DNA of 58,934 nucleotides from Phycisphaerae bacterium (GCA_021736645.1 JAIPFM010000161.1:1-58934), one strand, 5' to 3'; numbered from the stretch's first letter, positions 42,835-52,748 are shown. A program made the numbers and translations. The notes: generated by a model from the letters alone, not told the origin.

Positions 42835-45459
42835 ATGGCTGTAACCTATTGTAGTGAGACTGTCACAAAACTTCAGCAACAGACTCAGCAATTGCATCTT
42901 CACCGACCCATGAGGGTGGGGCGGTTTGAACCGGGTACCACGCTGTCTTATGATGTGACAGCCGTGGGCCGAAAATCTCAGGCCAAGGTTACACTCCAGA
43001 TCAAACGGTTTGTGGGCGGCGGTTTTGCCGGACAGGTCTATCAGGTGGAGATCCTCAAGATCAAGGGCAAGGCCATTGACGGATTGGCAGTGGGCAGCGT
43101 CTGTGCCATGAAGATCCTCATTCCGCCGTCCAATTTTTCCAGGGTATTTCGTGACACGCTCTACTGCATCGGATTTCAGGGACCGTTCCAACTGCAGGTC
43201 AATCCCACGGCATCCAGGGCAGGGGCCCTGTGGCAAAAATTTATCCGGCGCGCTGCCAAGCTCCGCTTTGGAGACGAGGCCACGGTCACGGATATCTGTG
43301 CCACCTTTGTGGACGATCAACTCGGCAGCTGTGGTGAACTGAGTGAATGGATCGACGGGCGAACCTGGCTGCTCGAGGTGGACGACCACCTGGATCTGCT
43401 CAAGAAATGGCGCCGCAACAAACAAGACGAAGACCCGAGGCTGGGGTCTGCTGAATACCGTGCCAAGTATCGCTTTATGACTGAATTTGTGGCCATGCTC
43501 CATGACATGGGGGCCCACGAATTTGCGCGGCAGTATGAATGGTCTACCTGCAAGAGTCAGCCCAACTGTCTCAAGAGAAAGGCCTCCGGCGCAGCGCCGG
43601 ACAAGGGCCTCACGGCCGTGGATTTCCGGGCAGGGCTTGTGCTGCTGCCGGTCCTGCCCATGAGTCCGGGCGACTTTAAACTGATCGCCCATGGGCTGGC
43701 GCGGGGCAGTCTGGTCCAGTTCGACAGGGGCAATCTTGAGACCTTGAAGGCCTTCATGCAGGCCAATGCCAAGGCCTTTTCCGATATGTGGCCTTTGTAC
43801 GAGGAACTCAAGGCTGCAGAAGCCGTGTATCGCAGCTCCGTGCCGGACATCACACACAACGGCCTGCGTTTTCTGTACAGCGGTCCCCTCTGGTCCCAGA
43901 TCCGCACCAGTTCGATTACCGGGTGGCGTGTCACGAACCTCATTGACAAGACCTGCGAGGCCGTGTTCATGAAGGCTCCTGTCCAATCCCTGATCTTTTT
44001 GCTGGTGGGTCTGCTGGGCGCGGCCGGCAAGGTCGTGGCCTTGGCCGGTCTGGGGACACTCCTTTTTGCCCTGGTCATGGGATTCGGTTCCGCCGGTGCC
44101 TTGTCATGGCCTTTGATGGGCGTGGCCGGTGTGATGCTGGTGGATGGGTTGGCCCTGTCCGGCGTGTGCAGGGCAGGTCGAAAGTATCTGGGCCGGGCAG
44201 ATTGGCGCAGGCACTATCAATGTCTGCTGTCACAACCCGCCTATTTGAAGCAGGCCCTTCAAGGCAAGATCCTGGAATCGGTGGTTCAATGGCACAGGGC
44301 CGGACGCATCACAAAAGACAAGGCCACAGCGATCAGCACAAAACCGGGTTTGTTTTTAATGCACCTTCCCCTGTCTGTACTTCCGGTCGGCCTGCACCGG
44401 TTTCTCACGGACCCGGCCTATGCCAGGGAACGCCTGGCCTTTATCTTTGTGCGTCCCCTGCGTCTCTACTTTGATGCAGCGCTGAGAAACCAGTGGATGC
44501 TGGACATGCTTGACGAGGGCCAGAAAAAGCACATGCTCACAGACGAAGATGCGGTGACCATCCGTTCGCAGCTCAAAGAGCCCTACATTCAAAAATATCT
44601 GGTCAGTCTGGTCGTGCACATCATGACACTGCCTGTCACGCAGGTCGTGTCCGGCATTGTGGCCTGGGTCTTTTATCTGCAGCATCCGGATATGGACCCC
44701 GTGGAACGCGGGCTCAAGATCGGTGCCATTCTCGTCCTGTTTCAGATCATTCCCATTTCACCGGGCTCCCTGTGTCGAGGCCTGTATGTGGTGTATCTTG
44801 TGATCAAGGAGCGGGACTTCAAGAACTACAACATTGCCGTATTCCTCGGCTTTTTCAAATACGTGGGCTATCTCGCCTTTCCCATCCAGATGACCTATCG
44901 GTACCCGGCCCTGGCGAGATTTATGGCAGGGCACTGGGCCACTGAAGCGGTGCACATGGTGCCGGTCTTTGGTGAACATGGTGCCTTACTTGAGCGCTGG
45001 GTCTTCAACCTGTTCTACAACTGGCCGCTCACGCTTCGCAGACGGATGCAGCAACGGGCCGAGAAACGAGCAGATCAAGCCCCTCGCTACTGGCACAGTC
45101 TGCTCTGCGGTGTTGGCGCGGCCGGCATGCTCGCCCTGGCAGACAAGATCTCTCTGAGCAGCACTGCCGAACTGCCCCAGATGAGTGACCTCTGGTGGCT
45201 CGTGATCCTGGCAGGTGTCGGCTGCGGCGCACTGGTCACACTGGGGTGTCGAGGGGCTGCCCTGAGCAGGCGGATCATGACCGCCGCATTGATCGGCGCG
45301 TTTACGGGCGCATTGTACACGCTCTTTTCAGGTCACTTGGCCGGCATGGCTCAGGTCCCTGTAGACGGTCTCGGCATCACGTGCGTCTGGCGCATGTTTG
45401 CCTTGACCATCCTGGTCACCCTTGGGGCACTTGTGACTGAAATCTTGCTGCCTGAATAG
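42835..45459 (+). CDS. Kinase-like domain fused to a polytopic membrane domain (unknown family)
   Basis: A protein of 874 residues. Residues about 50-290 show, in the right order, pieces of a protein kinase-like fold: glycine loop FVGGGFAGQVYQVEIL (59-74), Lys93 in CAMKIL, hinge-like GELSEWIDGRTW (167-178), LHDMGAHEF (222-230) and KSQPN (240-244) in place of the catalytic loop, and VDFRAG (262-267) in place of DFG. The fit is by eye and the kinase may be atypical or dead. From about 380 on there are some eight to ten membrane helices, interrupted by soluble parts that include a conserved-looking PISPGSLCRGLYVVYL. AAGGA precedes the ATG. The gene lies 18 bases after pgpA and 13 before a sulfatase, so an envelope or lipid role is plausible. 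Function is unknown. Confidence 0.7.
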   Translation: MAVTYCSETVTKLQQQTQQLHLHRPMRVGRFEPGTTLSYDVTAVGRKSQAKVTLQIKRFVGGGFAGQVYQVEILKIKGKAIDGLAVGSVCAMKILIPPSNFSRVFRDTLYCIGFQGPFQLQVNPTASRAGALWQKFIRRAAKLRFGDEATVTDICATFVDDQLGSCGELSEWIDGRTWLLEVDDHLDLLKKWRRNKQDEDPRLGSAEYRAKYRFMTEFVAMLHDMGAHEFARQYEWSTCKSQPNCLKRKASGAAPDKGLTAVDFRAGLVLLPVLPMSPGDFKLIAHGLARGSLVQFDRGNLETLKAFMQANAKAFSDMWPLYEELKAAEAVYRSSVPDITHNGLRFLYSGPLWSQIRTSSITGWRVTNLIDKTCEAVFMKAPVQSLIFLLVGLLGAAGKVVALAGLGTLLFALVMGFGSAGALSWPLMGVAGVMLVDGLALSGVCRAGRKYLGRADWRRHYQCLLSQPAYLKQALQGKILESVVQWHRAGRITKDKATAISTKPGLFLMHLPLSVLPVGLHRFLTDPAYARERLAFIFVRPLRLYFDAALRNQWMLDMLDEGQKKHMLTDEDAVTIRSQLKEPYIQKYLVSLVVHIMTLPVTQVVSGIVAWVFYLQHPDMDPVERGLKIGAILVLFQIIPISPGSLCRGLYVVYLVIKERDFKNYNIAVFLGFFKYVGYLAFPIQMTYRYPALARFMAGHWATEAVHMVPVFGEHGALLERWVFNLFYNWPLTLRRRMQQRAEKRADQAPRYWHSLLCGVGAAGMLALADKISLSSTAELPQMSDLWWLVILAGVGCGALVTLGCRGAALSRRIMTAALIGAFTGALYTLFSGHLAGMAQVPVDGLGITCVWRMFALTILVTLGALVTEILLPE

Positions 45460-45472
45460 GAGGAACACGAAC

Positions 45473-46768
45473 ATGAAGATGTCTGTGACATGGCTGGTAT
45501 GGATGTGGATGGTATGGCTGCAGGTCTCGACCGTGGCCAGTGCCAGGCCCAATGTGATCGTGATCCTGGCCGATGATCTGGGCTATGGAGACACCAGCCT
45601 GTTTGACGGATGGGTCAAGACGCCCCAGATCGAACGCCTGGCCTCAGAGGGATTGACCTTTACGGACTTCCACACGAACAGCTCTGTGTGCAGTCCCACA
45701 CGTGCAGCGTTTCTCACGGGCCGTTACCAGCAGCGTGTCGGTATCATCGATGTCATTGCCAGTCATCTGGATACGCCCGGACTCGAGACCACGGAGCTGA
45801 CGATTTCGCGGCTCATGAAACAGAATGGATACAGGACGGCCCTGTTCGGAAAGTGGCATCTGGGCATGGAACCGAGACATAATCCCATCCATCATGGATT
45901 CGATGAATTTGTGGGCTACCTGGACGGCGCAGCAGATTACCACAACCACAGGGACTGGTACAACGGCCTGAACCGTCAGGACATCAAGGGGTACACCACC
46001 CATCTCATCACAGACCACGCCGTGCGTTTTATCGAGGAGAACAAGGCCAGACCTTTTTTCCTGTATGTGGCCCATGAAGCAGTGCACCTGCCCTTTCAGA
46101 CACCTGCCGATACTGTGGAGAACCGACCGAAAAAGAAGCTCACCAGTCAGGAGATGTGGGACCCGGAGAGGATTCGCCCGAAGTACAAGATCATGCTGGA
46201 AGAGATGGACAAGGGCATCGGCCAGATCCTGGACACGGTCAAGCGCGCCGGCATTGCAGAGAACACGTTCATCTTCTTCTTCTCTGACAATGGAGCGATC
46301 GGGTCAGGCGGCTCCAACCAACCGTTCCGCGGCGGCAAGTTCAGTCACTACGAGGGGGGACATCGTGTCCCTGCGATCGCCTGGTGGCCCGGCAGGATTG
46401 CAGCGGGCGTCACCACCCATGCCACGACCATGGCCATGGACCTGTTTCCGACCATCATGGATTTCACGGAAATTGCCGTACCCGAAACGCGGCAGTTGGA
46501 CGGGACCAGCATGGCAGACCTCATCCTGCACCAGGCCGCATTTCCTGACCGGCAACTCTTCTGGGGGTATGAACCCAAGCTCGGCACGGCCATGCGCGAC
46601 GGGCACTGGAAGATGATCGTTTCCTCAAAGAAGTATGAGCTGTACAACCTGGATGAGGACATCAAGGAATCAAACAATCTGGCCCAAACCTACCCGGAAC
46701 GTGCCGCAACCATGAAAGAGACACTCCTGAACTGGTCGAAATCGGTCAGCCTCCCGGCCCCAAAGTAA
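45473..46768 (+). CDS. Secreted sulfatase (family S1, formylglycine-type)
   Basis: A protein of 431 residues with a signal peptide ending near ASA24. RPNVIVILADDLGYGD carries the metal-binding Asp pair (Asp34, Asp35). The sulfatase signature CSPTR begins at Cys73, which must be oxidised to formylglycine by a maturase. Later marks: GKWHLG, FFFFSDNGAIGSGGSNQPFRGGK and the C-terminal KYELYNLDED. It removes sulfate esters, in planctomycetes mostly from algal polysaccharides. AGGAGG lies upstream of the ATG. It follows the kinase-like membrane gene after 13 bases. Confidence 0.92.
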   Translation: MKMSVTWLVWMWMVWLQVSTVASARPNVIVILADDLGYGDTSLFDGWVKTPQIERLASEGLTFTDFHTNSSVCSPTRAAFLTGRYQQRVGIIDVIASHLDTPGLETTELTISRLMKQNGYRTALFGKWHLGMEPRHNPIHHGFDEFVGYLDGAADYHNHRDWYNGLNRQDIKGYTTHLITDHAVRFIEENKARPFFLYVAHEAVHLPFQTPADTVENRPKKKLTSQEMWDPERIRPKYKIMLEEMDKGIGQILDTVKRAGIAENTFIFFFSDNGAIGSGGSNQPFRGGKFSHYEGGHRVPAIAWWPGRIAAGVTTHATTMAMDLFPTIMDFTEIAVPETRQLDGTSMADLILHQAAFPDRQLFWGYEPKLGTAMRDGHWKMIVSSKKYELYNLDEDIKESNNLAQTYPERAATMKETLLNWSKSVSLPAPK

Positions 46769-46914
46769 ACGTAGATAACCGGGAAGCGGGCGACCAGGGG
46801 GCAGGGGGCGGTTGCTGGTTGTTCGTGGTTGGTCTTGACGGCTTGAGTGAGCAGAGCTTGTGACCAGGGTGCGAACGGGCGCGAGGCATTTGTTGTTTTT
46901 AAATCGGTGTCAGG

Positions 46915-49900
46915 TCAGTCGAACAGCCTGAGCTGGGGATCTTGTTTCCTGGTGTGTTTTTTGTAGTCGGTCCTGGCCTGTTCTGTGAGTTCTTCTTCGA
47001 TGGTCATGAGGAACGGGCTTTTGGGGAGTTTGTATTTGCGGCCATGGACGATACGTGATTTTGCCCAGGTGAGGTAGAGCAGGTGTTGTGCCCGGGTCAT
47101 GCCCACATAGAGAAGGCGGCGTTCTTCGGCTTCGTTGGCGGACTGTCCTTCGTACAGATGGTAGGGCAGGAGGCCGTCTTCACAGCCCACAATGAACACG
47201 CATGGGAATTCCAGACCCTTGGACGCATGCAGTGTCATGAGCGTGACCTGCTCCACGTAGTGTCGGTACGCATCCACGGACTGAGCGGTTTGTGTGAACC
47301 TCAGGAACTCTTCGGCGGACTGGTCTTGCTGCTCTGCCAGGGCCAGCAGTTCCCTGATGACATGCGCATGGTCAATGGCATCACGGATGAACAGGTGATT
47401 GATCAGGCCGGACAGGGCGTCTCTCGCGGGACTTTCCGGGGGGAGCATCAGGTCGTCCAGGTCGGTGTGCTTGAGGATCTTGGCGTCCAGGAGTCGTTGC
47501 TTGAGAAACCGGTTTTCCGGGGCAATGGCCAGACGCAGGCAGTCGAGGATGGACTTGATCGGCGCCTGCCTGAAGAACGGTTCCTGAGTACGCGTTTGAC
47601 AGGGGATACTGTGGTGATGGAACGCCTCTTCCAGGACGTCCATCTGTGCACTGGTCCGACAGAGCACGGCAAAGTCGGACAGGCTTTGGATTTTATCGTG
47701 GGCATGTCCCTGACTGATACCGCTGTCCATGGAATAGAATCTCAGGCCGCCGATCATCTGTTCAATGGTGCGCGCCACGAATTCCGCCTCTGCCTTGTCA
47801 CTGCGTTGTTCCGTCATCCGGAGCTTGACGCCGGATTGAAGGCCCTGGAGCAGAGGGGACGGGGTTTGGTTTTCTGTATGTACGATCTGGTGCGAGGCCC
47901 GGAGGATATGGTCGGAGCATCGATAGCTCGTGCTCAGGCTGTACTGACGCGCCTCGGGCCAGTCTTCCAGGAACCGCTCGATGAAACGGACATCTGCACC
48001 TCTGAATCCATAGATGGCCTGGTTGGGATCACCGATGACGTAGAGATTGTCCGAGGGCGCAGGCGCGAGCATGCGAATCATCCGGTACTGGGCGAAGTTG
48101 ACGTCCTGGTACTCGTCCACCATGATCCAGGGGAAACGGGCCCTGTAATGCCGGGCGACATCTTCGTTTTCCATCAGCAGTCGCGTGGCCCGGAAGATCA
48201 GGTCGTCCAGGTCCAGGAGATCCTGATCTGACAGGGCATTCTGGTAGTCCCAGTAGAGCGGCCCGAGGTCCTCGTCCTGGACCTGCTGCGGCAGGGTGAG
48301 CTGTTGTTTGGCATCTGAAATGGCCTGGCTGATTGGATGGACCTCACGGGTGTCGCAGCCCAGATCCTTGAGGAGCTGTATCTTGTCGTCCGGATCAATG
48401 AGCGTGAGGCGGTCGTGGATCTGTTCCTTGAGGATCATATAGCCCAGGGCATGGAATGTCTGGAGGGTCACGGCCTGACCCTGCTGCGGTCTGAGCATGG
48501 GCACCAGGCGTTGACGCATCTCCTGGGCTGCCTTGTGTGTGAAGGTCACGGCCAGGATCTGATCCGGCCGGATGGCATGTTGTTTGATCAGATGGACGAT
48601 CCGGCAGGTGAGCACACGGGTCTTGCCCGTGCCCGGGCCTGCCAGGATGAGGGCCGGGCCGTGCACATGTTCTGCAGCGAGGCACTGATCTTTATTGAGA
48701 TCCGCCAGGGGATTGTCTGCCTGCCAGGGCGCAGGCCTCAAGACCTCGAGGTCTGCGGTGACTTTTTTTTTGAGGATTCTTTTTGAGGGCCTTGGGGACA
48801 CGGTCTCAATGGGAATGGGTGGCGTGGGTTCAGGTGCGGCTGCTGCGTTGTCAAACAGCACGGTCTGTTTGCACAGGGCCTGTTTCTCCTGTTCCGTAAA
48901 GACCTTGATCACACCGAATTCCCCGTCATAGCCTGCCTGGACATGCACCTCACCGCTTCGCATCCGGCGCATGCCCTCGGCGAGCAGGTCACCGCCTGCG
49001 TGACGCAGGTCATCCATGTCCCTGGTCAGGAGTACGTCAAATTCAGAGCCCAGTTTTTCAATCAACTGGTCATAGTGGGCCGCAACTTTTTTGGAGTTGG
49101 GACCCACATTCAGGATCTCGGACAGGACCTCCTTGAGCGGGATCATGGAATGGAATGGGTGGCGGTTGGGACGCTCGGTGACATCTTCCCGGTCTGCCAG
49201 TTGCGCCACGCGGTTCAACACCCCCACGGTGACGCGTTTGCCGCACACCGGGCAGAGACTGTTTTGTTTGTGGGTCTCGATCGGGTCCCAGGACACGTTG
49301 CATTTTCTGTGTCCGTCGTGGTGGTATTTGCCTTCTTCAGGGAAGAATTCCAACGTCCCCAGGAATTGACTGGGATCACCCGTTTGAATGGCGCCGGTCA
49401 TGGCGTCATAGGACAACTCCGTGTCCAGGCAGTTGGCCTCGCGTCCGAGTTTCTGCGGGGAGTGGGCGTCCGAGTTGGAGATTATGGTAAAGCGATCCAG
49501 GGAACTGCAGCGCCAGTTCATGGCCGGATCACTGGACAGGCCGGTTTCAATGGCATGGATATACTGTGACATATCGCCATAACATTCGTCTATGGAATCG
49601 AACCCCGATTTGTCACCCATGGCAGAGAACCAGGGGGTCCAGATATGGGCCGGGACAAAGAGACAGTTTTCATCGGCCTCCATCACGATCTCCAGGAGAT
49701 TTCGCGAATCCAGCCCCAGGATCGGGCGACCATCAGAGGTAATATTCCCGATCTGTCCGAGTTTGACCTGGATTTTCTCCACAGCGTCAAATCCGGGCGC
49801 CAGGATCAGATGATGCACCTTGCGCGTCTTGTCGCCTTTCTTGTAGATGGTACTGATTTCTGCACTCAGTGCAAAACGGATGTGCCCGTTCGGGGTGTTC

Positions 49901-50136
49901 GGGTGGATGGGACCTGCATCCAGACGAAAACTCGGCTTGAGTTGGAACAGGCCGGATTCTGCGGGCTCGAGTTTTTCCCGGAGTTCCTGGGTCCAGCCCG
50001 GGTGCGTGAAATCCCCGGTCCCGACCACGGTGATGCCCTTGATGCGTCCCCACAGATCCAGGTGTTCAGGCACCAGCTCCTTGCTGGTGGCAATGGAGAA
50101 ATGAGAATGGATATGTAAATCAGCCAGGTATTTCAT
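46915..50136 (-). CDS. EndoQ-type PHP endonuclease fused to UvrD/Rep-family helicase
   Basis: A protein of 1073 residues. Residues 1-420 match endonuclease Q: PHP-domain metal motifs (DLHIHSHFS, GTGDFTHPGW, ILAPGF, NSDAHSP) and a zinc finger with Cys279, Cys295 and Cys298 (CPVCGKRVTVGVLNR). EndoQ cuts DNA 5' of uracil, hypoxanthine or abasic sites. After a linker (430-465), residues 470-1073 are a superfamily 1 helicase: Walker A AGPGTGKT (499-506), VDEYQDVN, GDPNQAIYGFRGAD, TLHASKGLEF and YVGMTRA. The combination would join incision to unwinding in repair of deaminated bases. It converges with the sulfatase and is followed upstream by the SMP-30 gene on the same strand. Confidence 0.9.
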   Translation of the reverse strand: MKYLADLHIHSHFSIATSKELVPEHLDLWGRIKGITVVGTGDFTHPGWTQELREKLEPAESGLFQLKPSFRLDAGPIHPNTPNGHIRFALSAEISTIYKKGDKTRKVHHLILAPGFDAVEKIQVKLGQIGNITSDGRPILGLDSRNLLEIVMEADENCLFVPAHIWTPWFSAMGDKSGFDSIDECYGDMSQYIHAIETGLSSDPAMNWRCSSLDRFTIISNSDAHSPQKLGREANCLDTELSYDAMTGAIQTGDPSQFLGTLEFFPEEGKYHHDGHRKCNVSWDPIETHKQNSLCPVCGKRVTVGVLNRVAQLADREDVTERPNRHPFHSMIPLKEVLSEILNVGPNSKKVAAHYDQLIEKLGSEFDVLLTRDMDDLRHAGGDLLAEGMRRMRSGEVHVQAGYDGEFGVIKVFTEQEKQALCKQTVLFDNAAAAPEPTPPIPIETVSPRPSKRILKKKVTADLEVLRPAPWQADNPLADLNKDQCLAAEHVHGPALILAGPGTGKTRVLTCRIVHLIKQHAIRPDQILAVTFTHKAAQEMRQRLVPMLRPQQGQAVTLQTFHALGYMILKEQIHDRLTLIDPDDKIQLLKDLGCDTREVHPISQAISDAKQQLTLPQQVQDEDLGPLYWDYQNALSDQDLLDLDDLIFRATRLLMENEDVARHYRARFPWIMVDEYQDVNFAQYRMIRMLAPAPSDNLYVIGDPNQAIYGFRGADVRFIERFLEDWPEARQYSLSTSYRCSDHILRASHQIVHTENQTPSPLLQGLQSGVKLRMTEQRSDKAEAEFVARTIEQMIGGLRFYSMDSGISQGHAHDKIQSLSDFAVLCRTSAQMDVLEEAFHHHSIPCQTRTQEPFFRQAPIKSILDCLRLAIAPENRFLKQRLLDAKILKHTDLDDLMLPPESPARDALSGLINHLFIRDAIDHAHVIRELLALAEQQDQSAEEFLRFTQTAQSVDAYRHYVEQVTLMTLHASKGLEFPCVFIVGCEDGLLPYHLYEGQSANEAEERRLLYVGMTRAQHLLYLTWAKSRIVHGRKYKLPKSPFLMTIEEELTEQARTDYKKHTRKQDPQLRLFD

Positions 50137-50184
50137 AATGTGGACAAGACCCTTTGATCGTGTCTCTGACCCCTAACCCCTGAT

Positions 50185-51057
50185 TCAACGCCCCTTGACC
50201 TTCATTTTGACGCAGTACAGCGAGGTCCTGGCCGTGATGAACAGGGTCTTTCCATCCTGTCCGCCAAAGCAGACATTGGCAGGGCCTTCAGGGACCTGAA
50301 TTGTCTCGATCAGTGTGCCGGTTGGATTATAGATACGAACGGCTCGGTTGGTCAGATACACATTGCCTCGCTCGTCTATGGTCATACCGTCTGAGCCTTC
50401 CGGGGCAAACTGGGTTTTGTGGGCCAGAGACCCGTCTTCCTGGATGCGATAAGAGAAGGTCTTGTTTGCGCCGTGATCTGCGACATACAGTACTTTACCG
50501 TCCGGTGTGCCGATCAGGCCATTGGGACGCACCATGTCACTGATTACCCGTGTCACGGTCTTACGGTCGGGCGACAGGCTGTACACATGTTCTCCCTCCT
50601 GTTCCATACCGTCTCGATTGCCGTATCTGGGATCTGTAAAAAAGACCCTGCCATTGGGGGCAATCCACAGGTCATTGAGGCTGTTAAAGGGTTTGTGGTT
50701 GTACGAGTCGGTCAGCACAGTGAGCACGCCCCGGGGGTCAATGGACACAAGGCGTTTACGGCCGCCTTCGCAGGCGAGCACATGGCCAGCCTGGTCAAAG
50801 AAAAGACCATTGGCACCGCCGGAGTCTTCGCGGAACGTGGACAGCGTGCCGTCCACAGACCAGCGCAGAATGCGATTGTTGGGGATGTCCGTGAACAGGA
50901 TGTTCCCGGTCTGGTCCACAGCAGGACCCTCTGTAAAGCTGAAGCGACCTGCCAGTTTTTGAACGGCGGCACCCTCTGCGATCAGGGTGTCGGCTGTGCA
51001 GAGGCTTACCCATGACAGGGCCATGATCAGTACAGGATACAGGTGTTTGGACTGCAT
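50185..51057 (-). CDS. Secreted SMP-30/gluconolactonase-like protein
   Basis: A protein of 290 residues with a signal peptide ending about SLCTA22. It is a six-bladed propeller of the SMP-30/LRE type. The metal-ligand positions are present: Glu43 (FTEGP), Asn128 (SLNDL), Asn179 (RPNG) and Asp223 (GSDGM). The family hydrolyses sugar lactones; the natural substrate is unknown, but export fits sugar metabolism outside the cytoplasm. It is separated from lipA by about 150 bases. Confidence 0.88.
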   Translation of the reverse strand: MQSKHLYPVLIMALSWVSLCTADTLIAEGAAVQKLAGRFSFTEGPAVDQTGNILFTDIPNNRILRWSVDGTLSTFREDSGGANGLFFDQAGHVLACEGGRKRLVSIDPRGVLTVLTDSYNHKPFNSLNDLWIAPNGRVFFTDPRYGNRDGMEQEGEHVYSLSPDRKTVTRVISDMVRPNGLIGTPDGKVLYVADHGANKTFSYRIQEDGSLAHKTQFAPEGSDGMTIDERGNVYLTNRAVRIYNPTGTLIETIQVPEGPANVCFGGQDGKTLFITARTSLYCVKMKVKGR

Positions 51058-51208
51058 AACAATCTCCTACCAGGTCATCTTGGGCATTGGTGTTACTGAA
51101 CTCAACTCTAGCCCAGGGCCATGACGATGTCAAATGAAACCCGTTCATTCTGTGTTGAAACGGTGCATGCCAGTGCCTGCGGTCAGGCCATGCCCCAGTC
51201 GTCGGGAT

Positions 51209-52081
51209 TCATGAGGGGGTGGGGGCTTGCTTCTCTGCAAAGTACGAGCTGCGTGCAAAGGGTTCAGAGATGACCCAGGTGAAGCCGAGGTCGTGGGCGG
51301 TTTGTTGCCACCATTCGAACTTTTCCGGTGTGATGTATTCGACCACGTCCAGGGCGTGTTTGTCCGGCTTAAGGTACTGGCCGATGGTGAGGCGGTCGCA
51401 TTGTACCTCCCGCAAGTCCTTGAGTGTTTGGATGACCTGATCGTCGGTTTCTCCAAGACCGAGCATGAGGGAGGACTTGGTTTGTATGGGACCCAGCACC
51501 TGCTTGGCCAGGGCGAGCAGGGCGAGGGAACCCTGATAGTTGCCGCCCTGTCTGGCCACCGGATACAGGGCGGGCACGGTTTCTACATTGTGGGCAAACA
51601 CAAAGGGCAGGGCCGGCTGGAGGATGGCCAGCGCCTCTTGCTCAAAGCCCATGAAGTCCGGTGTGAGGATTTCAAACTGGGTGTTCGGGCAGGCCTGTCT
51701 CACGGCCAGGATGCAGTCTCTAAAGTGGCTGGCCCCCTTGTCCTCCAGGTCGTCACGGTTCACGCTGGTCATGACGAGATACTTGAGGCTCATCTGTTCG
51801 ACCAGGCGCGCGAGGCGCTCGGGCTCTGTGGGATCCGGCGGCATGGGCCGGCCTGATGGGACGGAGCAGAACCTGCAGTTGCGCGTGCACACATGGCCCA
51901 GGATCAGGACCGTGGCTGTGCCGCGTGTCCAGCATTGGCCTCGGTTGGGACAATTCGCGTGCATGCAGATCGTCTGGATGGAGAGGTCTTCCAGGGTGTT
52001 GCCTGTGAGGTCATAATGGCGGCCTGCGGGCAGGGGCCTGCGAAGCCAGTGGGGGAGTCTGGATATGGGATGTTTGGTCAT
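51209..52081 (-). CDS. lipA: Lipoyl synthase
   Basis: A protein of 290 residues. It is a radical SAM enzyme that inserts two sulfurs into the octanoyl group on lipoyl domains. The auxiliary [4Fe-4S] cluster motif CMHANCPNRGQC and the radical SAM motif CTRNCRFC are both present, followed by VMTSVNRDDLEDKGA and SSLMLGLGETDDQV. The C terminus contains RSSY, the auxiliary cluster serine motif. The start overlaps lipB's stop (ATGA), so lipB-lipA are coupled. Confidence 0.97.
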   Translation of the reverse strand: MTKHPISRLPHWLRRPLPAGRHYDLTGNTLEDLSIQTICMHANCPNRGQCWTRGTATVLILGHVCTRNCRFCSVPSGRPMPPDPTEPERLARLVEQMSLKYLVMTSVNRDDLEDKGASHFRDCILAVRQACPNTQFEILTPDFMGFEQEALAILQPALPFVFAHNVETVPALYPVARQGGNYQGSLALLALAKQVLGPIQTKSSLMLGLGETDDQVIQTLKDLREVQCDRLTIGQYLKPDKHALDVVEYITPEKFEWWQQTAHDLGFTWVISEPFARSSYFAEKQAPTPS

Positions 52082-52728
52082 GGGCGTGCCAGGGCTTTTT
52101 TTATCAGGGTTATCAGGGTTTGTTTGACAAAGTGCATATCATAGGCCTGTCCGGTTTCCTGGGCTGCAGAGGTCATGGCCACGCCGTCCAGGCCGCACGG
52201 GACAAAATGCTCAAATACGCTCAGGTCATTTTGAATGTTGATGGCCATGCCGTGAAACGTGATGAGACGGGTCACACGCACGCCAATGGATGCGATTTTC
52301 CTGGGACCCACCCACAGGCCTGGAAAGCCCTGCTTGCGTTGGGCCTCCACGCCCAGTGTCCCCAGTAAGTCAATGCCAATGCCTTCCAGCGTGCGTACGT
52401 AGTCATTAATACCCAGACCGAGACGCTGCAGATCGAGAATCGGGTAGAGTACGATTTGCCCGGGATTGTGCGCCGTGGTGCCGCCGCCCCTGCGAATGGC
52501 AAAGACCTCAATGCCCTGGGATTCAAGTGTCTGTTCGGAGACCAGGAGCCTGTTGGCACTCTGCCTGGCACCGAGCGTAATCACAGGGGGGTGTTCCACC
52601 AGCAGAACTGTGTCCGGGATTGCGTCACTTCGACGCTGCTCCACGAGACGCTGCTGCTGCGCCAGGCACTCTGCATAGGCCTGAATGCCGCAATCCACGA
52701 ATTCAAGGTTAGGGGCTGTCTTTTGCAT
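52078..52728 (-). CDS. lipB: Octanoyltransferase LipB
   Basis: A protein of 216 residues with the ATG at 52728. It moves octanoate from acyl carrier protein to lipoyl domains, the step before LipA. Motifs: VEHPPVITLGARQ, RRGGGTTAHNPGQIVLYPI with the signature RGG.T.H.PGQ, and KIASIGVRV with the catalytic Lys, then HGMAINIQ and the late PCGL Cys. The frame extends 57 codons further into the PA14 protein gene, but that part has no LipB likeness. lipB lies 20 bases after that gene and overlaps lipA. Confidence 0.94.
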   Translation of the reverse strand: MQKTAPNLEFVDCGIQAYAECLAQQQRLVEQRRSDAIPDTVLLVEHPPVITLGARQSANRLLVSEQTLESQGIEVFAIRRGGGTTAHNPGQIVLYPILDLQRLGLGINDYVRTLEGIGIDLLGTLGVEAQRKQGFPGLWVGPRKIASIGVRVTRLITFHGMAINIQNDLSVFEHFVPCGLDGVAMTSAAQETGQAYDMHFVKQTLITLIKKALARP

Positions 52729-52748
52729 GCGGCCTAGTGTACACGATT

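Noticed and set aside
42832..43986. Open minus-strand frame of 384 codons antisense to the kinase-like gene
   Set aside because: It has no ribosome site or recognisable motif; the plus frame has a good ribosome site and membrane helices.
47083..48231. Open plus-strand frame of 382 codons antisense to the helicase part of the EndoQ fusion
   Set aside because: The helicase motifs on the minus strand are complete, so this is a shadow.
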